A stretch of 64,000 bases of DNA from DASQHW01 sp963837155 (GTDB lineage Bacteria > Actinomycetota > Acidimicrobiia > IMCC26256 > PALSA-610): positions 3,720,001 to 3,784,000 of the forward strand of contig CAWIMB010000002.1 in assembly GCA_963837155.1 (NCBI GenBank), in the 5' to 3' direction. The position numbers were made by a program, and so were the translations under genes. Positions 24,912 through 34,217 of this stretch are shown piece by piece; positions within the stretch are counted from its first letter, which is position 1; each line of letters starts with the position of its first letter. The notes under the pieces were generated by a model. It did no database searches, was not told where the DNA came from, and worked only from the letters and a program-made list of their open reading frames with translations.

Positions 24912-27224
24912 ATGACGTCGACAGCCGCACGTACCGGTCCCGGGAACATCGACGACGGGGCGGAGTGGCAGCCGACGGCATGCATCTTGTGCAGCATCAA
25001 TTGCGGCATCGAGGTGCGACTCGACGGCCGGCGCTTCGAGCGGATCCGCGGCGACAAGGCGCATCCCGCGTCGCAGGGTTACACGTGCGAGAAGGCGTTG
25101 CGTCTCGACCACTACCAGAACGCGTGCCGGCTGACCTCGCCGCTACGCCGTCGGGCTGACGGCACGTTCGAAGCGATCGACTGGGACACCGCGATCACAG
25201 AGATCGCAGCGCGGCTCGTGGACATCCGCGACACGCACGGCGGTGAACGAATCTTCTATTACGGCGGTGGCGGCCAGGGAAACCATCTCGGCGGTGCGTA
25301 CGCGATGGCGACACGCGCCGCGGCCGGTATTCGGTACTCGTCGAACGCACTCGCCCAGGAGAAGACCGGGGAGTTCTGGGTCGACGGCCAGCTGTTCGGC
25401 CGGCCGCGCTGTCATACGACGCCCGACCTCGAGCACGCCGAGGTCGCGGTGTTCGTCGGGAAGAACCCGTGGCAATCACATGGCTTTCCTCGCGCGGACG
25501 ATTCTGAAAGCCATCGCGAACGATCCCGAACGCGCGATGGTCGTGATCGATCCGCGCCGAACCGAAACGGCGGCGCTCGCCGACTGGCACTTGCAAGTGC
25601 GACCGGGCACGGACGCGTTCTGTCTGGCCGCGCTGCTTGCGGTGCTCGTCACCGAGGAGCTCGTCGATCACGAATTCATCGCCGAGCACACCGAGGGCAG
25701 CGACGAGCTGTTCGCAGTGCTCGACCAGGTGCCGATTCCCGAGTTCTGCGAGCGGTCCGGTGTGTCCGAGCACGATGTACGCGCTGGTCGCCCGGCGGTT
25801 GGCCGCCGCCGGAAGTGTCTCGATCTATGAAGACCTCGGCATCCAGCAAGCGCCCCACAGCACGTTGAATTCGTACCTGGAGAAGCTCGTCTACCTGCTG
25901 CTCGGGAGCTTCGGGCGGCGCGGCGGCATGAACATCCACACCCGGTTCGCGAGCCTCGGCGGCAACGGTCCCGCAGGCGGAGGCGGCGGGAAGTCGCGTA
26001 CGACGCCGGTCACGGGGAGCCGCATCATCACCGGGCTCGTGCCGTGCAACGTGATCCCCGACGAGATCCTCACCAATCATCCCGACCGGTTCCGCGCCAT
26101 GATCGTCGAGAGCACCAACCCCGCGCACTCGCTCGCCGACAGCCGGCGCATGCGCGAAGCGCTCGCCGCGCTCGACCTCCTCGTCGTCATCGATGTGGCG
26201 CTCACAGAAACCGGACGCCTCGCGAACTACGTGCTGCCCGCGTCCTCGCAGTTCGAGAAGCCCGAGATGACGTTCTTCACGCTCGAGTATCCGGAGAACG
26301 TCGTGCACCTGCGCCGACCGCTGCTCGATCCGCTTCCCGGCACCCTGGCCGAACCCGAGATCCACGCCCGCCTCGTGCGTGCGATGGGGACCGTAACCGA
26401 CGAGGATGTTGCACCCCTGCGCGACGCGGCCGCGCTCGGGCGGGCGGCGTTCGGTGATGCGTTCTTCGCGTTGATGGCCGAGCATCCGCACCTGTTCGCG
26501 TTCGCGCCGGTCCTGCTGTACGAGTCGCTCGGGCCGACGCTGCCCGACGGGATGCAAGGTGCCGCCGCGGCGTGGGGCCTCGCGGAAGTCTGCGCGCAGA
26601 CCTATCCCGATGCCGTGCAGCGCGCGGGGTTCGAAGGCGAAGGCCTCGCACTCGGCGACGCGCTCGTTCGACGCGCTGCTCGCGAGCCCGTCGGGCGTCG
26701 TGTTCACCGTCGACGACGAGGACGCGACGTGGCGACGCATCGACACGCTCGACGGGCGCATCCGGCTGTCGGTTCCCGAGTTGCTGCCCGAGCTTGCCGG
26801 GCTCCGCGACGAGCCGGCGTCGAACGCTGCTGATGCGTTCCCATTCGTGCTCGCCGCCGGTGAGCGCCGGAGCTTCACCGCGAACACGATCTTTCGTGAC
26901 CCGGCGTGGCGCAAGAAGGACGCAGCCGGTGCGCTGCGCCTGAACCCACAGGATGCGGCCCGGCTCGGTCTCACCGATGGCGGAACCGCACGCGTGATCA
27001 CCAAGCGCGGTGCCGTTACGACGACAGTGGAACTCTCCGACACGCTCCAGCCCGGTCATGCGTCATTGCCGAACGGCCTCGGCCTCGACTACCCGACGAC
27101 GGAAGGCGGTCGCGAGGTTGCCGGCGTCGCGCCGAACGAGCTCACGGCGTCAGAGGACCGCGACTGGCTCGCGGGCACACCGTGGCACAAGCACGTGCGC
27201 GCGCGCATCGAAGCGGTTGCCTGA
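24912..27224 (+). CDS. Molybdopterin-dependent oxidoreductase, three frame breaks
   Basis: About 771 residues of the DMSO reductase/formate dehydrogenase superfamily. The N-terminal 4Fe-4S site is CILCSINC followed by GYTCEK (C-x2-C-x3-C-x26-C). EAIDWDTAITEIAARL, ALAQEKTGEFWV, VFVGKNPWQSHG, MVVIDPRRTETAALADWHLQ, LVYLLLGSFGRRGGMN, IVESTNPAHSLADSRRM and the C-terminal LNPQDAARLGLTDGGTARV follow in order. The frame changes near 25496, 25780 and 26668; every piece is well conserved, so sequence error is likely. The ATG at 24912 has GGGAGG upstream. Its stop overlaps the HxlR start by one base. Substrate unknown. Confidence 0.85.
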
Positions 27225-27682
27225 TGCGCCGCACTCGCTTCGACGACTGGCCGTGCCCGATCGCGCGTACGACCGACCTCGTCGGCGACTGGTGGACACC
27301 ACTCGTCATGCGCGAGGCCTTCTCCGGCGTTCGCCGTTTCGACGATTTCCAGGACCGGCTCGGCGTGCCGCGCGCCGTGCTTGCGCAACGGCTCACCCGT
27401 CTCGTCGACGAGGGTCTGCTGGTGAAGGTGCGCTACGAAGAACGACCGCCGCGCGATGAGTATCGGCTGACGGACAAGGGACGCGCGTTCTGGGACGTGC
27501 TCGCCGCGATGTGGCGATGGGGCTCCGACTGGTGCTGGCCCGACGGTGAAGAACCACCGGTGATCCTCGCCGAACGCGAGACTCGCCGGGAGATACGTCC
27601 GATCGTTGTCGACGAACGAACCGGCGCACCCCTCGACGTTCGGCAGATCAAGATGGCGCGCAACCGGCGCCGCGCCGACTGA
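27224..27682 (+). CDS. HxlR-family winged-helix regulator
   Basis: 152 residues. CPIARTTDLVGDWWTPLVMR is the typical HxlR opening (Cys, then GDWW/GKW helix). RRFDDFQDRLGVPRAVLAQR covers the recognition region and RPPRDEYRLTDKGRAF the wing. A C-terminal extension (DWCWPDGEEPPVILAERETR) exceeds the basic HxlR fold. These regulators often sense reactive electrophiles or quinones through the Cys. The ATG overlaps the oxidoreductase stop (TGATG), so the regulator is translationally coupled to it. Confidence 0.88.
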   Translation: MRRTRFDDWPCPIARTTDLVGDWWTPLVMREAFSGVRRFDDFQDRLGVPRAVLAQRLTRLVDEGLLVKVRYEERPPRDEYRLTDKGRAFWDVLAAMWRWGSDWCWPDGEEPPVILAERETRREIRPIVVDERTGAPLDVRQIKMARNRRRAD

Positions 27683-27689
27683 CGCGTCG

Positions 27690-28589
27690 TTACGCGGTGA
27701 TGTATCGCTCGGCGAACACGTCGATGAAGTCGCGCGTCGCGGGGTACACGCCGGACGGCGCCGGCACGATGAGCCAGGTGACACCGATCTGCTCGAGCGC
27801 GCCGAGCGCGTCGCGGTGCCGCTCGACGTCGTGGTCGGGAGCCGAGATCGTCGGATCTGTGTAGGCGACGGCGACGTCGAGGCTCGGACCCCGGTCGCCG
27901 GCGGCATCACGGAGCTCGCGAATGTGGCGTGCGAGGTCGTCGGTTCCCGATAGGTGCGGCGTGCGCGTCGTCGCCGAGATGTCGGTGTAGCTCGTGAGCG
28001 GCATCCAACCTTGCGCCCGCTCGGCAACTCGCCGAAGCGTGAGCGTGCTGTTGCCGCCGATCCAGATCGGGATGGGGTCTTGGATCGGTCGCGGGCGCCC
28101 GATGGCTTCGCGCGCGTCGAAGTGACGCCCCTGAAAGTTGAACGGCGTACCGGCCCAGTGCAACGGCAGCGCGTCCAGCACTTCGTCGAAGAGCGCGTTG
28201 CGTTCCTCGAAGTCGACACCCAGCGCGCGGAACTCGCCCTTCAGGTACCCGGTTCCGATTCCGAGGACGAATCGGCCGTTCGACAGTTTGTCGACGGTCG
28301 CCGCGGCCTTGGCGAGCAGGAACGGGTTGCGGTACGGCGCGACAGCCAAGTACGTGAGCAGTCGCAGCTGTTGCGTGACCGCGGCAACGTGCCCGAGCGC
28401 AATGAACGGATCGAGGGTTTGATGCCCGCCCGCCGCCAGCCAGCGCGCGCCCGGCACGGGGTGTTCGGTGAACCCGAAGCCATGCCAACCGGCCGCCTCG
28501 GCCGCGACCGCGAGCTCCGCCACCGGACCGGCATCGAGCAGATCGGCATCAGTACCGCGCATCTCCGGGTACTGGTACAAGAACCGCAC
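27690..28589 (-). CDS. LLM-class F420-dependent-type oxidoreductase
   Basis: 299 residues. MRFLYQYPEMRGTDADLLD, GWHGFGFTEHPVPGARW, LRLLTYLAVAPYRNPFLLAK, LSNGRFVLGIGTGYLKGEF and PIWIGGNSTLTLRRVAERAQGW identify the shorter F420-type luciferase-like family. It probably uses F420 or FMN to oxidise or reduce a small molecule. Start is GTG at 28589, matching a leaderless -10 box. It converges on the HxlR gene with only seven bases between the stops. Confidence 0.88.
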   Translation of the reverse strand: MRFLYQYPEMRGTDADLLDAGPVAELAVAAEAAGWHGFGFTEHPVPGARWLAAGGHQTLDPFIALGHVAAVTQQLRLLTYLAVAPYRNPFLLAKAAATVDKLSNGRFVLGIGTGYLKGEFRALGVDFEERNALFDEVLDALPLHWAGTPFNFQGRHFDAREAIGRPRPIQDPIPIWIGGNSTLTLRRVAERAQGWMPLTSYTDISATTRTPHLSGTDDLARHIRELRDAAGDRGPSLDVAVAYTDPTISAPDHDVERHRDALGALEQIGVTWLIVPAPSGVYPATRDFIDVFAERYITA

Positions 28590-28601
28590 CCGCGGACCTT
28601 A
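28590..28601 (-). promoter_or_regulatory. Leaderless -10 box of the F420-type oxidoreductase
   Basis: On the minus strand TAAGGT is followed by CCGCGG and the GTG start: TANNNT with a six-base gap. Coordinates may be off by one. Confidence 0.5.
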
Positions 28602-28616
28602 CGCGCGTCCTCGAGC

Positions 28617-28752
28617 TACGGGCGGCGACCGGTCGCGAGCGGGCTGACGCCGGGGAACTCCAGCCCCGTGGGTGTCTCGAAGTCGCGCACGGCTTCGATC
28701 AGTCGGCCGCGCAGTTCCTGCTGTCCGGCTTCGGCCAGCGACGGCTCGCATT
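28617..28752 (-). pseudogene. C-terminal fragment, methyltransferase-like
   Basis: Read leftward, this stretch encodes LRGRLIEAVRDFETPTGLEF followed by PGVSPLATGRRP and a TAG stop. The ETPTG..FPG..LATGR ending resembles the last strands of SAM-dependent methyltransferases of Methyltransf_11 type. No start or SAM motif precedes it: upstream the sequence switches to an unrelated gene fragment on the other strand. Family call is tentative; the coding character of the fragment is clearer than its identity. Confidence 0.45.
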
Positions 28753-28755
28753 GTC

Positions 28756-28974
28756 GCGAGCGGACCGGCGAGCGACGACGTCCGTGTCCACCATTCGTCG
28801 CTCGACATCGCGCGCTCCACCGACATCCTGTGGACGCTCAATCACCCCGACGTGTGGCTGTTGCTCGTCGGCAAGCGCGGCTGGACGCGCGAACAGTTCG
28901 AACAATGGTTCGCCGACACCACGTGCGCGCAGCTGTTGCGCGGGACGGCCATTACGACGCATCCGGCATCGTGA
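28756..28974 (+). pseudogene. C-terminal fragment of a TetR-type regulator
   Basis: About 70 residues including SLDIARSTDILWTLNHPDVW, LLLVGKRGWTREQFEQWFAD and TTCAQLL, the classic end of TetR ligand-binding domains. The DNA-binding N-terminus is absent and no plausible start precedes the segment. It abuts the methyltransferase-like fragment on the opposite strand, so one deletion probably removed both 5' ends and the shared promoter. The stop lies 22 bases inside the 3' end of the SpoIIE-type phosphatase gene. Confidence 0.7.
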
Positions 28975-30949
28975 GCGTGCGGTGCATACGGACCTCGGTG
29001 CCCCGAGTGCTCGAATCGATCTCGACCGCGTCCATCACCGCGCGCATGATCGTCAAGCCCCGGCCGTCGTCGCTCAACGAACGCGTCTGCCAACTCCCAA
29101 GATCGCGCACGATGATGCGAATCGATCCGTCTTTGATCGTCGCGCTGATCGCCACGTCACCAGACGCGAGTCCGTACGCGTGTTGCATCGCGTTGACGTG
29201 CGCCTCAGTCGTTGCGATGAGCACGTCGATCGCGTCAGCGCCGGCCACCGCGTTGCGCTCGAGCCAGAGGCGCATCGCTTTCCGGGCCTCGCGCACCGCG
29301 GCCGGTGAAGCCGAACCGAGAAGGTGAAACTCGGTGGTGGTGAGTCCGGTGGGTCGGATCGCGAGCAACGCGACGTCGTCCGACATTGAGGCGTCGACGA
29401 GCGCGTGGACAACGTGATCGCACAAGAGTTCGAGCGCTCGAGGCGCGTCGAGCACGCTCTCGCGGAGCCGGCGGAAACCATCGTCGATCGAAGCGTGTCG
29501 CCGCTCGATGAGCCCGTCGGTATAGAGGAGCAGCGTCGCACGAGGATCGATGCGATGTGTGGCGAGCTCGTATTCGACACCGGCGAGCGCACCGAGCGGG
29601 GATCCGTGCACCTCTTCGATGAATCGCCCGACGCCGTCGTCATCAATCTGCAGCGGTGGCGGATGGCCTGCGCTCGAGAAAGAGAGGGATTGCGTCGCGG
29701 GATCGAAGAGCCCGTACCAGACGGTCGCCATCGCGGTGGGCTGGACGTCGCGCAGGAGACTGTTGAGGCGCCCGAGCACCTCGGCCGGGTTCAGGCTCTC
29801 CAGGGGGCAGGCACGGAGCGCCATGCGGAGTTGGCCCATCGCCGCCGCGGCGGCGACGCCGTGCCCGGCGATGTCCCCGACGACGACGCCGAGCCGACCG
29901 TCGAGCAGCGGAATGAGGTCGTACCAGTCGCCGCCGAGGTTGACGTCCGGACTGGCCGGAAGGTAGCGAGCCGCGACCGCGACCCCCGGCACCTCGGGCA
30001 CACGTTGAGGCAAGAGGCTGCGCTGGAGCACCTCGACGACGCGATGATCACGCTGCGCGAGTCGCTCGCGTTCCGTGACGGCCGACGCGACGAAGATCGA
30101 GGTGAACGCGACGGCTGCGTTGAAGCTCTGCAGCGTCACCATTTGATGTATGAGCGACGCGGCGGCGAAAGGTCCCGCATCGTGCGCGGCCGCGATCGTC
30201 GCCAGCGTCGACACGACGAGACACGCCGACGCCGCGCCCGGCTGCTGGAAGCGCCACGCCGCCCATCCCACCAAAGGCAAGATGACGAACGCGACGTTCT
30301 GATCGCTCCCGAACGCGAGCAAGCATGCCCCGAGCAACAACGCGCCGAGAACGACTGCTTCGAGCACGCGGCCGACGTTCACACGAGGACGTGACGCCGA
30401 GGACATCGACCAGAGGAACGGCGCGACGATGAGCACACCCATCGCGTCGCCGGTCCACCACACCGACCACGTTCCGCCGAACCGCCTCGACGAGACCGCG
30501 TCCGACAGGACCAACGCCAACGAGCCGATCGTCGCGCTGATCGACATGCTCAATATGGCAACAACAACGATCGTCACCGCGTCCCGCACCCGATCCAGTT
30601 GCGTACGAAATCCGCTGCGTACCAGCATCGTTGCGGCGACCAGCGGCGCGATGGTGTTTCCCACTGCGATCGCGGCCGCGCAAAGCAATGACGGGCTGAT
30701 CGGCGCGTTGACCGCCAACGCCGCGACCGCGATCGCCGGCCACACCCGACGGCCGAACATCAACAGTGCTACCAACGCCACACCGGTCGGGGGCCATAGC
30801 GGCGTCACGCTCCGACCGACGAGCGCGAGGCGCAATCCGATCTCGGCCGCCCCGTAGTACGCCGCCGCAACGAGCAGAAGCTGCAGCGCGTCGGTCCGGC
30901 TGATCCGGAAACCGCTGTGGCGACGAGCGCCCAACTCCGGTTCTTGCAT
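28952..30949 (-). CDS. MASE1 membrane sensor with SpoIIE phosphatase and HATPase domains
   Basis: 665 residues. Residues 20-300 hold eight or so membrane helices of MASE1 type (SVTPLWPPTGVALVALLMFG, WWTGDAMGVLIVAPFLW). A PP2C/SpoIIE domain (about 325-525) has NLGGDWYDLIPLLDGRLGVV, GDIAGHGVAAAA and LLLYTDGLIERR, with the metal-binding Asp residues. The last 125 residues form an RsbW-like ATPase (ATTEAHVNAMQHAYG, IIVRDLGSW, GRGLTIMRAVMD). One protein thus carries opposing phosphatase and kinase modules for a partner-switching pathway. The STAS protein at 22.3 kb is a possible substrate. ATG at 30949 has GGTGG upstream. Confidence 0.88.
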   Translation of the reverse strand: MQEPELGARRHSGFRISRTDALQLLLVAAAYYGAAEIGLRLALVGRSVTPLWPPTGVALVALLMFGRRVWPAIAVAALAVNAPISPSLLCAAAIAVGNTIAPLVAATMLVRSGFRTQLDRVRDAVTIVVVAILSMSISATIGSLALVLSDAVSSRRFGGTWSVWWTGDAMGVLIVAPFLWSMSSASRPRVNVGRVLEAVVLGALLLGACLLAFGSDQNVAFVILPLVGWAAWRFQQPGAASACLVVSTLATIAAAHDAGPFAAASLIHQMVTLQSFNAAVAFTSIFVASAVTERERLAQRDHRVVEVLQRSLLPQRVPEVPGVAVAARYLPASPDVNLGGDWYDLIPLLDGRLGVVVGDIAGHGVAAAAAMGQLRMALRACPLESLNPAEVLGRLNSLLRDVQPTAMATVWYGLFDPATQSLSFSSAGHPPPLQIDDDGVGRFIEEVHGSPLGALAGVEYELATHRIDPRATLLLYTDGLIERRHASIDDGFRRLRESVLDAPRALELLCDHVVHALVDASMSDDVALLAIRPTGLTTTEFHLLGSASPAAVREARKAMRLWLERNAVAGADAIDVLIATTEAHVNAMQHAYGLASGDVAISATIKDGSIRIIVRDLGSWQTRSLSDDGRGLTIMRAVMDAVEIDSSTRGTEVRMHRTLTMPDAS

Positions 30950-31043
30950 CCACCAACCCCCGGCGGCCCCGGCGAACGGACGCGAGGCTAACCACGCCCA
31001 TGGCCCTCAGAACACGTCTCGTGCCGAAGTGCAGGAAGAGCGA

Positions 31044-32997
31044 TCAGCGAGCGGCCGGGACCGGCCGGGAAGTCTCGGCAGGAACGGGCACGGGCGGCGC
31101 GGCCGCTTCACGCGTTTCGATCACGAGGACTTGATCGCCCGCGCCGAGCGTCACCTTCCGCGCCTTCTCCGGGTTCATGTACAGCTGACCGTTGGAAGCC
31201 AACCGGTAGCCAAACGCGGACGCACGCTGCGCGGACGCGGCCGCGACCACCGTCGCGAACTCCAACTCCTCCGCGGGCACGAGCGAGGCCGCATCCCGCA
31301 GTGTGACAACCGCTCCCTCGGGATCGAACAGGTCCTCGAACACGGTGAGGAGCTCACCCCGCTCGGAGAGCTGCGCCATCAACAAGCTCGTCAACGCGTC
31401 GCTGACGATGAGATCGTCGATCCCCACCGGCGACGCAATCTCGAGGTTCCTCTGGTCGACGAGCTCGGCGATGATCCGCACGCCGTGGTCGCCACCTTTC
31501 GGCCACACCATGCGCAGCGCCAGCAGCGACAGGAGCGTGCGGGCATCAGCCTCGTTGGCGTCGAGCACGTCGCGATACGCGAGCACGATCACCTGATCGA
31601 ACGGCCCGATGTCGGGCAGGGTGAGCAGATCTTCAGGGCCGCCCCTGCCGCCGCGGGCACTGACGGTTGCGTTCACGAGCGTGGTGCCTTCGATCGTTGC
31701 GGGGTCGACAAGGTCCGCATCGACCTGCACGAGGATTGACGAACCCGGCACGAGAAACTCGTCGAGCTGTTCGAGCACGAGCGCGCCGAACTCGCTCCAC
31801 CCGACGATCAGCGCGCGGACGGGACGGGACCGGCCGCGTTCGCCGCGTCGACCGGCGGCGCCGCCACCGATTGCACGCCGGTGAACTCGATCGTCGAATC
31901 GTCCTCGGCCACGAGGATCAACCGGTCGTCGGCGTCGATGACGGTGTCGGCAGTGGGGTTGAGCTGCACGATGCCATCGCCCGTGATCCGGCCGATCACC
32001 GACGACTTCTCGAAGGCGAGCTGCGACTCGGCGTACCTGCGTCCGCTCAACTCCGGCACGTTCGTGAAGTACATCTCGTCGCCCTCGAACGCGAGGAGTT
32101 CGGAGAAGACACCCGCGAGCCCACTCTGCAAGCACGCCTGGGCGGTGACCTCGGCCACGACTCGATCGCTCGACACCGTGAGCACGCGATTGTTGGAAAC
32201 GGTGCGCAGCGTGCGTGCGGTGTCGTCGGCCGTCACTTCGGCGATGACGACGCGGCCGCCGAAGTCCGGGTCGATGGCGCGCACTGCGAGCACCGCCTTC
32301 ACCACGCCGGCATCCTGGTCCTCGTCGCGCACGATCACGATCGATCGCGCGTCATTGATGCACACCCGCTCGAGGTCGGCCGGAATCGACGGGTCGCCCT
32401 GGCGGACGACAACGCGCGTCGTCTTCGGATCCGGAACGATCTCTCGGATCGTGTCCTCCATCTCGGTCTTGTCACCGTGGGCGAGGACGACAACCGACGC
32501 GTCCTTCTCGCTCTCGTTGGCGATGACGAGCTCACCGATGATGCGCGGCACCGCGGCGGACCAACCGAGGATCAGTGAGTGCGCGGTCTCGATCACCGCG
32601 CCGCGGCCGCGGTTCAGTTCCTCGACACGCTGGTCGACGCCGCTCGCGATGAGACCGATCAGCGAGCCGCCGAAGATGATGCCAACGATCGTGACGATGA
32701 CCGTGAGCGCACGCAAGCCCCACGCCGTGTCACCCGAGAACGTGCCGGGGTCGAGCATCCGGAGGAACGCCTGGTACATCTGCTCGAAGACGCTCTCGTG
32801 GTCGCCGTTGAAGCGCAGCGAGAAGAGCGCCGCGACGACGCCGCAGAAGGCGACGAACAGCAGCACGAATGCCGTCATGTAGAGGATGACGACGACCGGC
32901 CCGCGGGCGAGGGCGTTGTCGAAGCGGTACCGGGCCTTCGCCTTCAGCGACGGCTTGGAGGGGTCCGTTGGAGTTCCCGTTCCGGGCCCATCGGCAT
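31044..32997 (-). CDS. CASTOR/POLLUX-like ion channel protein, frameshifted
   Basis: About 651 residues. A basic KAKARYRFDN segment leads into a membrane helix (ILYMTAFVLLFVAFCGVVAA), a pore-like loop and a second helix (VIVTIVGIIFGGSLIGLIAS). Then come two RCK-type Rossmann repeats (VIETAHSLILGWSAAVPRII; VRALIVGWSEFGALVLEQL), as in plant CASTOR/POLLUX and bacterial relatives. The frame breaks near 31815-31830 between the RCK repeats. A second break near the N-terminus is likely: the ATG at 32997, with GAGGG upstream, is in a different frame from KPSLKAKARY. Probably a Ca2+/K+-regulated cation channel; ion unknown. Confidence 0.78.
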
Positions 32998-33088
32998 CCG
33001 CCCTCGAATATTGACGGTCGGTGAGGACGACATCTCAACAAACGAGCCGCTCGTCCGATTGGGAGAAAAGGACCGAGGAGGTCGCTAC

Positions 33089-33271
33089 ATGTCGGCTCAC
33101 ACCAGCAGCACCGCGGGATCGGCGTCACCTGACCACATCGACGACGTCGACGACGTCGACGACGTCCTCGACCTCATCGACCGGGCACTTGCCGAGAACG
33201 ACATCACCCCGGCCCGAGACGCCACCGCCGAGCGGTTCGCCGCGCTGCTCGACGAACACGGGCTCCGCTGA
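33089..33271 (+). CDS. Small acidic protein with DDV repeats
   Basis: 60 residues: MSAHTSSTAGSASPDHIDDV, then DDVDDVLDLIDRALAENDIT, ending AERFAALLDEHGLR. A clear GAGGAGG seven bases before the ATG supports translation. The DNA beneath IDDVDDVDDV is a nine-base tandem repeat (GACGTCGAC). The second half is a helical LDLIDRALAEND segment. No family recognised. It is divergent from the channel gene and may be a regulator or binding partner; unproven. Confidence 0.6.
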   Translation: MSAHTSSTAGSASPDHIDDVDDVDDVLDLIDRALAENDITPARDATAERFAALLDEHGLR

Positions 33272-33282
33272 CGGCCTCCGGT

Positions 33283-34191
33283 TCAACGACCTGAGCGTTC
33301 GACCGCCGCTCGGTCCCACTTCCCAGTTTCGGCGGCCGCTTCATATGACGTCTGCAGGAACTGCAGGAGTGTCGCGTCCGGGTCGGACGCAGAGCGCACC
33401 TCCTCGTACGGGAGGACGAACTCACCGAGCGCTTCGTCGTACGACGCGCCGGTAGGGCCGACCGGCCAGTCGCGGTATCCCTCCGGCTCGGGATAGGCGT
33501 ACGAGTACACGACGCCTTCGCCGCTTGGGCCCGGCCAGTAGCCGGCACTGCTCACCTCGTGTGAGTACGCCTCCTCCATCACGTACGGGCCACAGTTCGG
33601 CACAGTCCGCGGATACCGCGGTGCCGGCCGGCCGGAAAAGCGTGTCGCGGCGAGATCGAACCCGCCCCAGAAGAAATGCACGGGGCTGGCCTTGCCGGTG
33701 AAGCGGCTCCGGAACTCGTGAAAGACACGGTCGAACTGCACGAGCATCTCCCAGAAGCGGTGAGCATGCTCGGGGTCGTAGGCCGCGTGCTCGTGGTCCT
33801 GCACGAACGGGATCGCGCCCTCGATCTCCACCGGCACCGGCCAAATGCGCGTCGTGAGGCCGAGCTCGTCCAGCTTGTGCATCACTTCCTCGTAGAACGC
33901 CGCGACCGATCTCGGCTCCAGCGCGATACGTCGCTCATCGCCATCGGTGTCCGAGATGCGTAGGACGTGGGCCGAGAAGTCGAATTCGATCTCGAATCCG
34001 CGCCCGTCGCGATACGGCATCAGCGAGGTCGTGAGACCGCGAGCTGTCACGTACAACGTGGTGTTCCACCAATGGTTGACGATCGGGGTGCTGGCGAGCC
34101 GCACCTTGCCGACGACCTGGCTCCAGAGGTGCAACGTGTCCCGTGTCGGCTGCCACTCGGCGGCGCCCGGCAGCGACGGCCAGTCGGGCAT
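33283..34191 (-). CDS. DUF5996 family protein
   Basis: 302 residues. LPGAAEWQPTRDTLHLWSQV, VRLASTPIVNHWWNTTLYVT, EFDFSAHVLRISDTDG, RFTGKASPVHFFWGGFDLAA, and the SYEAAAETGKWDR ending match DUF5996, a family with conserved His/Trp positions and no known activity. Complete length. The ATG at 34191 is preceded by GAGAGGAA. The DsbA-like gene ends 26 bases upstream and may be cotranscribed. Confidence 0.85.
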   Translation of the reverse strand: MPDWPSLPGAAEWQPTRDTLHLWSQVVGKVRLASTPIVNHWWNTTLYVTARGLTTSLMPYRDGRGFEIEFDFSAHVLRISDTDGDERRIALEPRSVAAFYEEVMHKLDELGLTTRIWPVPVEIEGAIPFVQDHEHAAYDPEHAHRFWEMLVQFDRVFHEFRSRFTGKASPVHFFWGGFDLAATRFSGRPAPRYPRTVPNCGPYVMEEAYSHEVSSAGYWPGPSGEGVVYSYAYPEPEGYRDWPVGPTGASYDEALGEFVLPYEEVRSASDPDATLLQFLQTSYEAAAETGKWDRAAVERSGR

Positions 34192-34217
34192 GCTGTTCCT
34201 CTCGTTACGTGCTGCTG

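Noticed and set aside
33138..33170. GACGTCGAC tandem repeat considered as an iteron or array
   Set aside because: Lies within the small acidic gene and encodes its DDV tract; no origin-like AT-rich region nearby.
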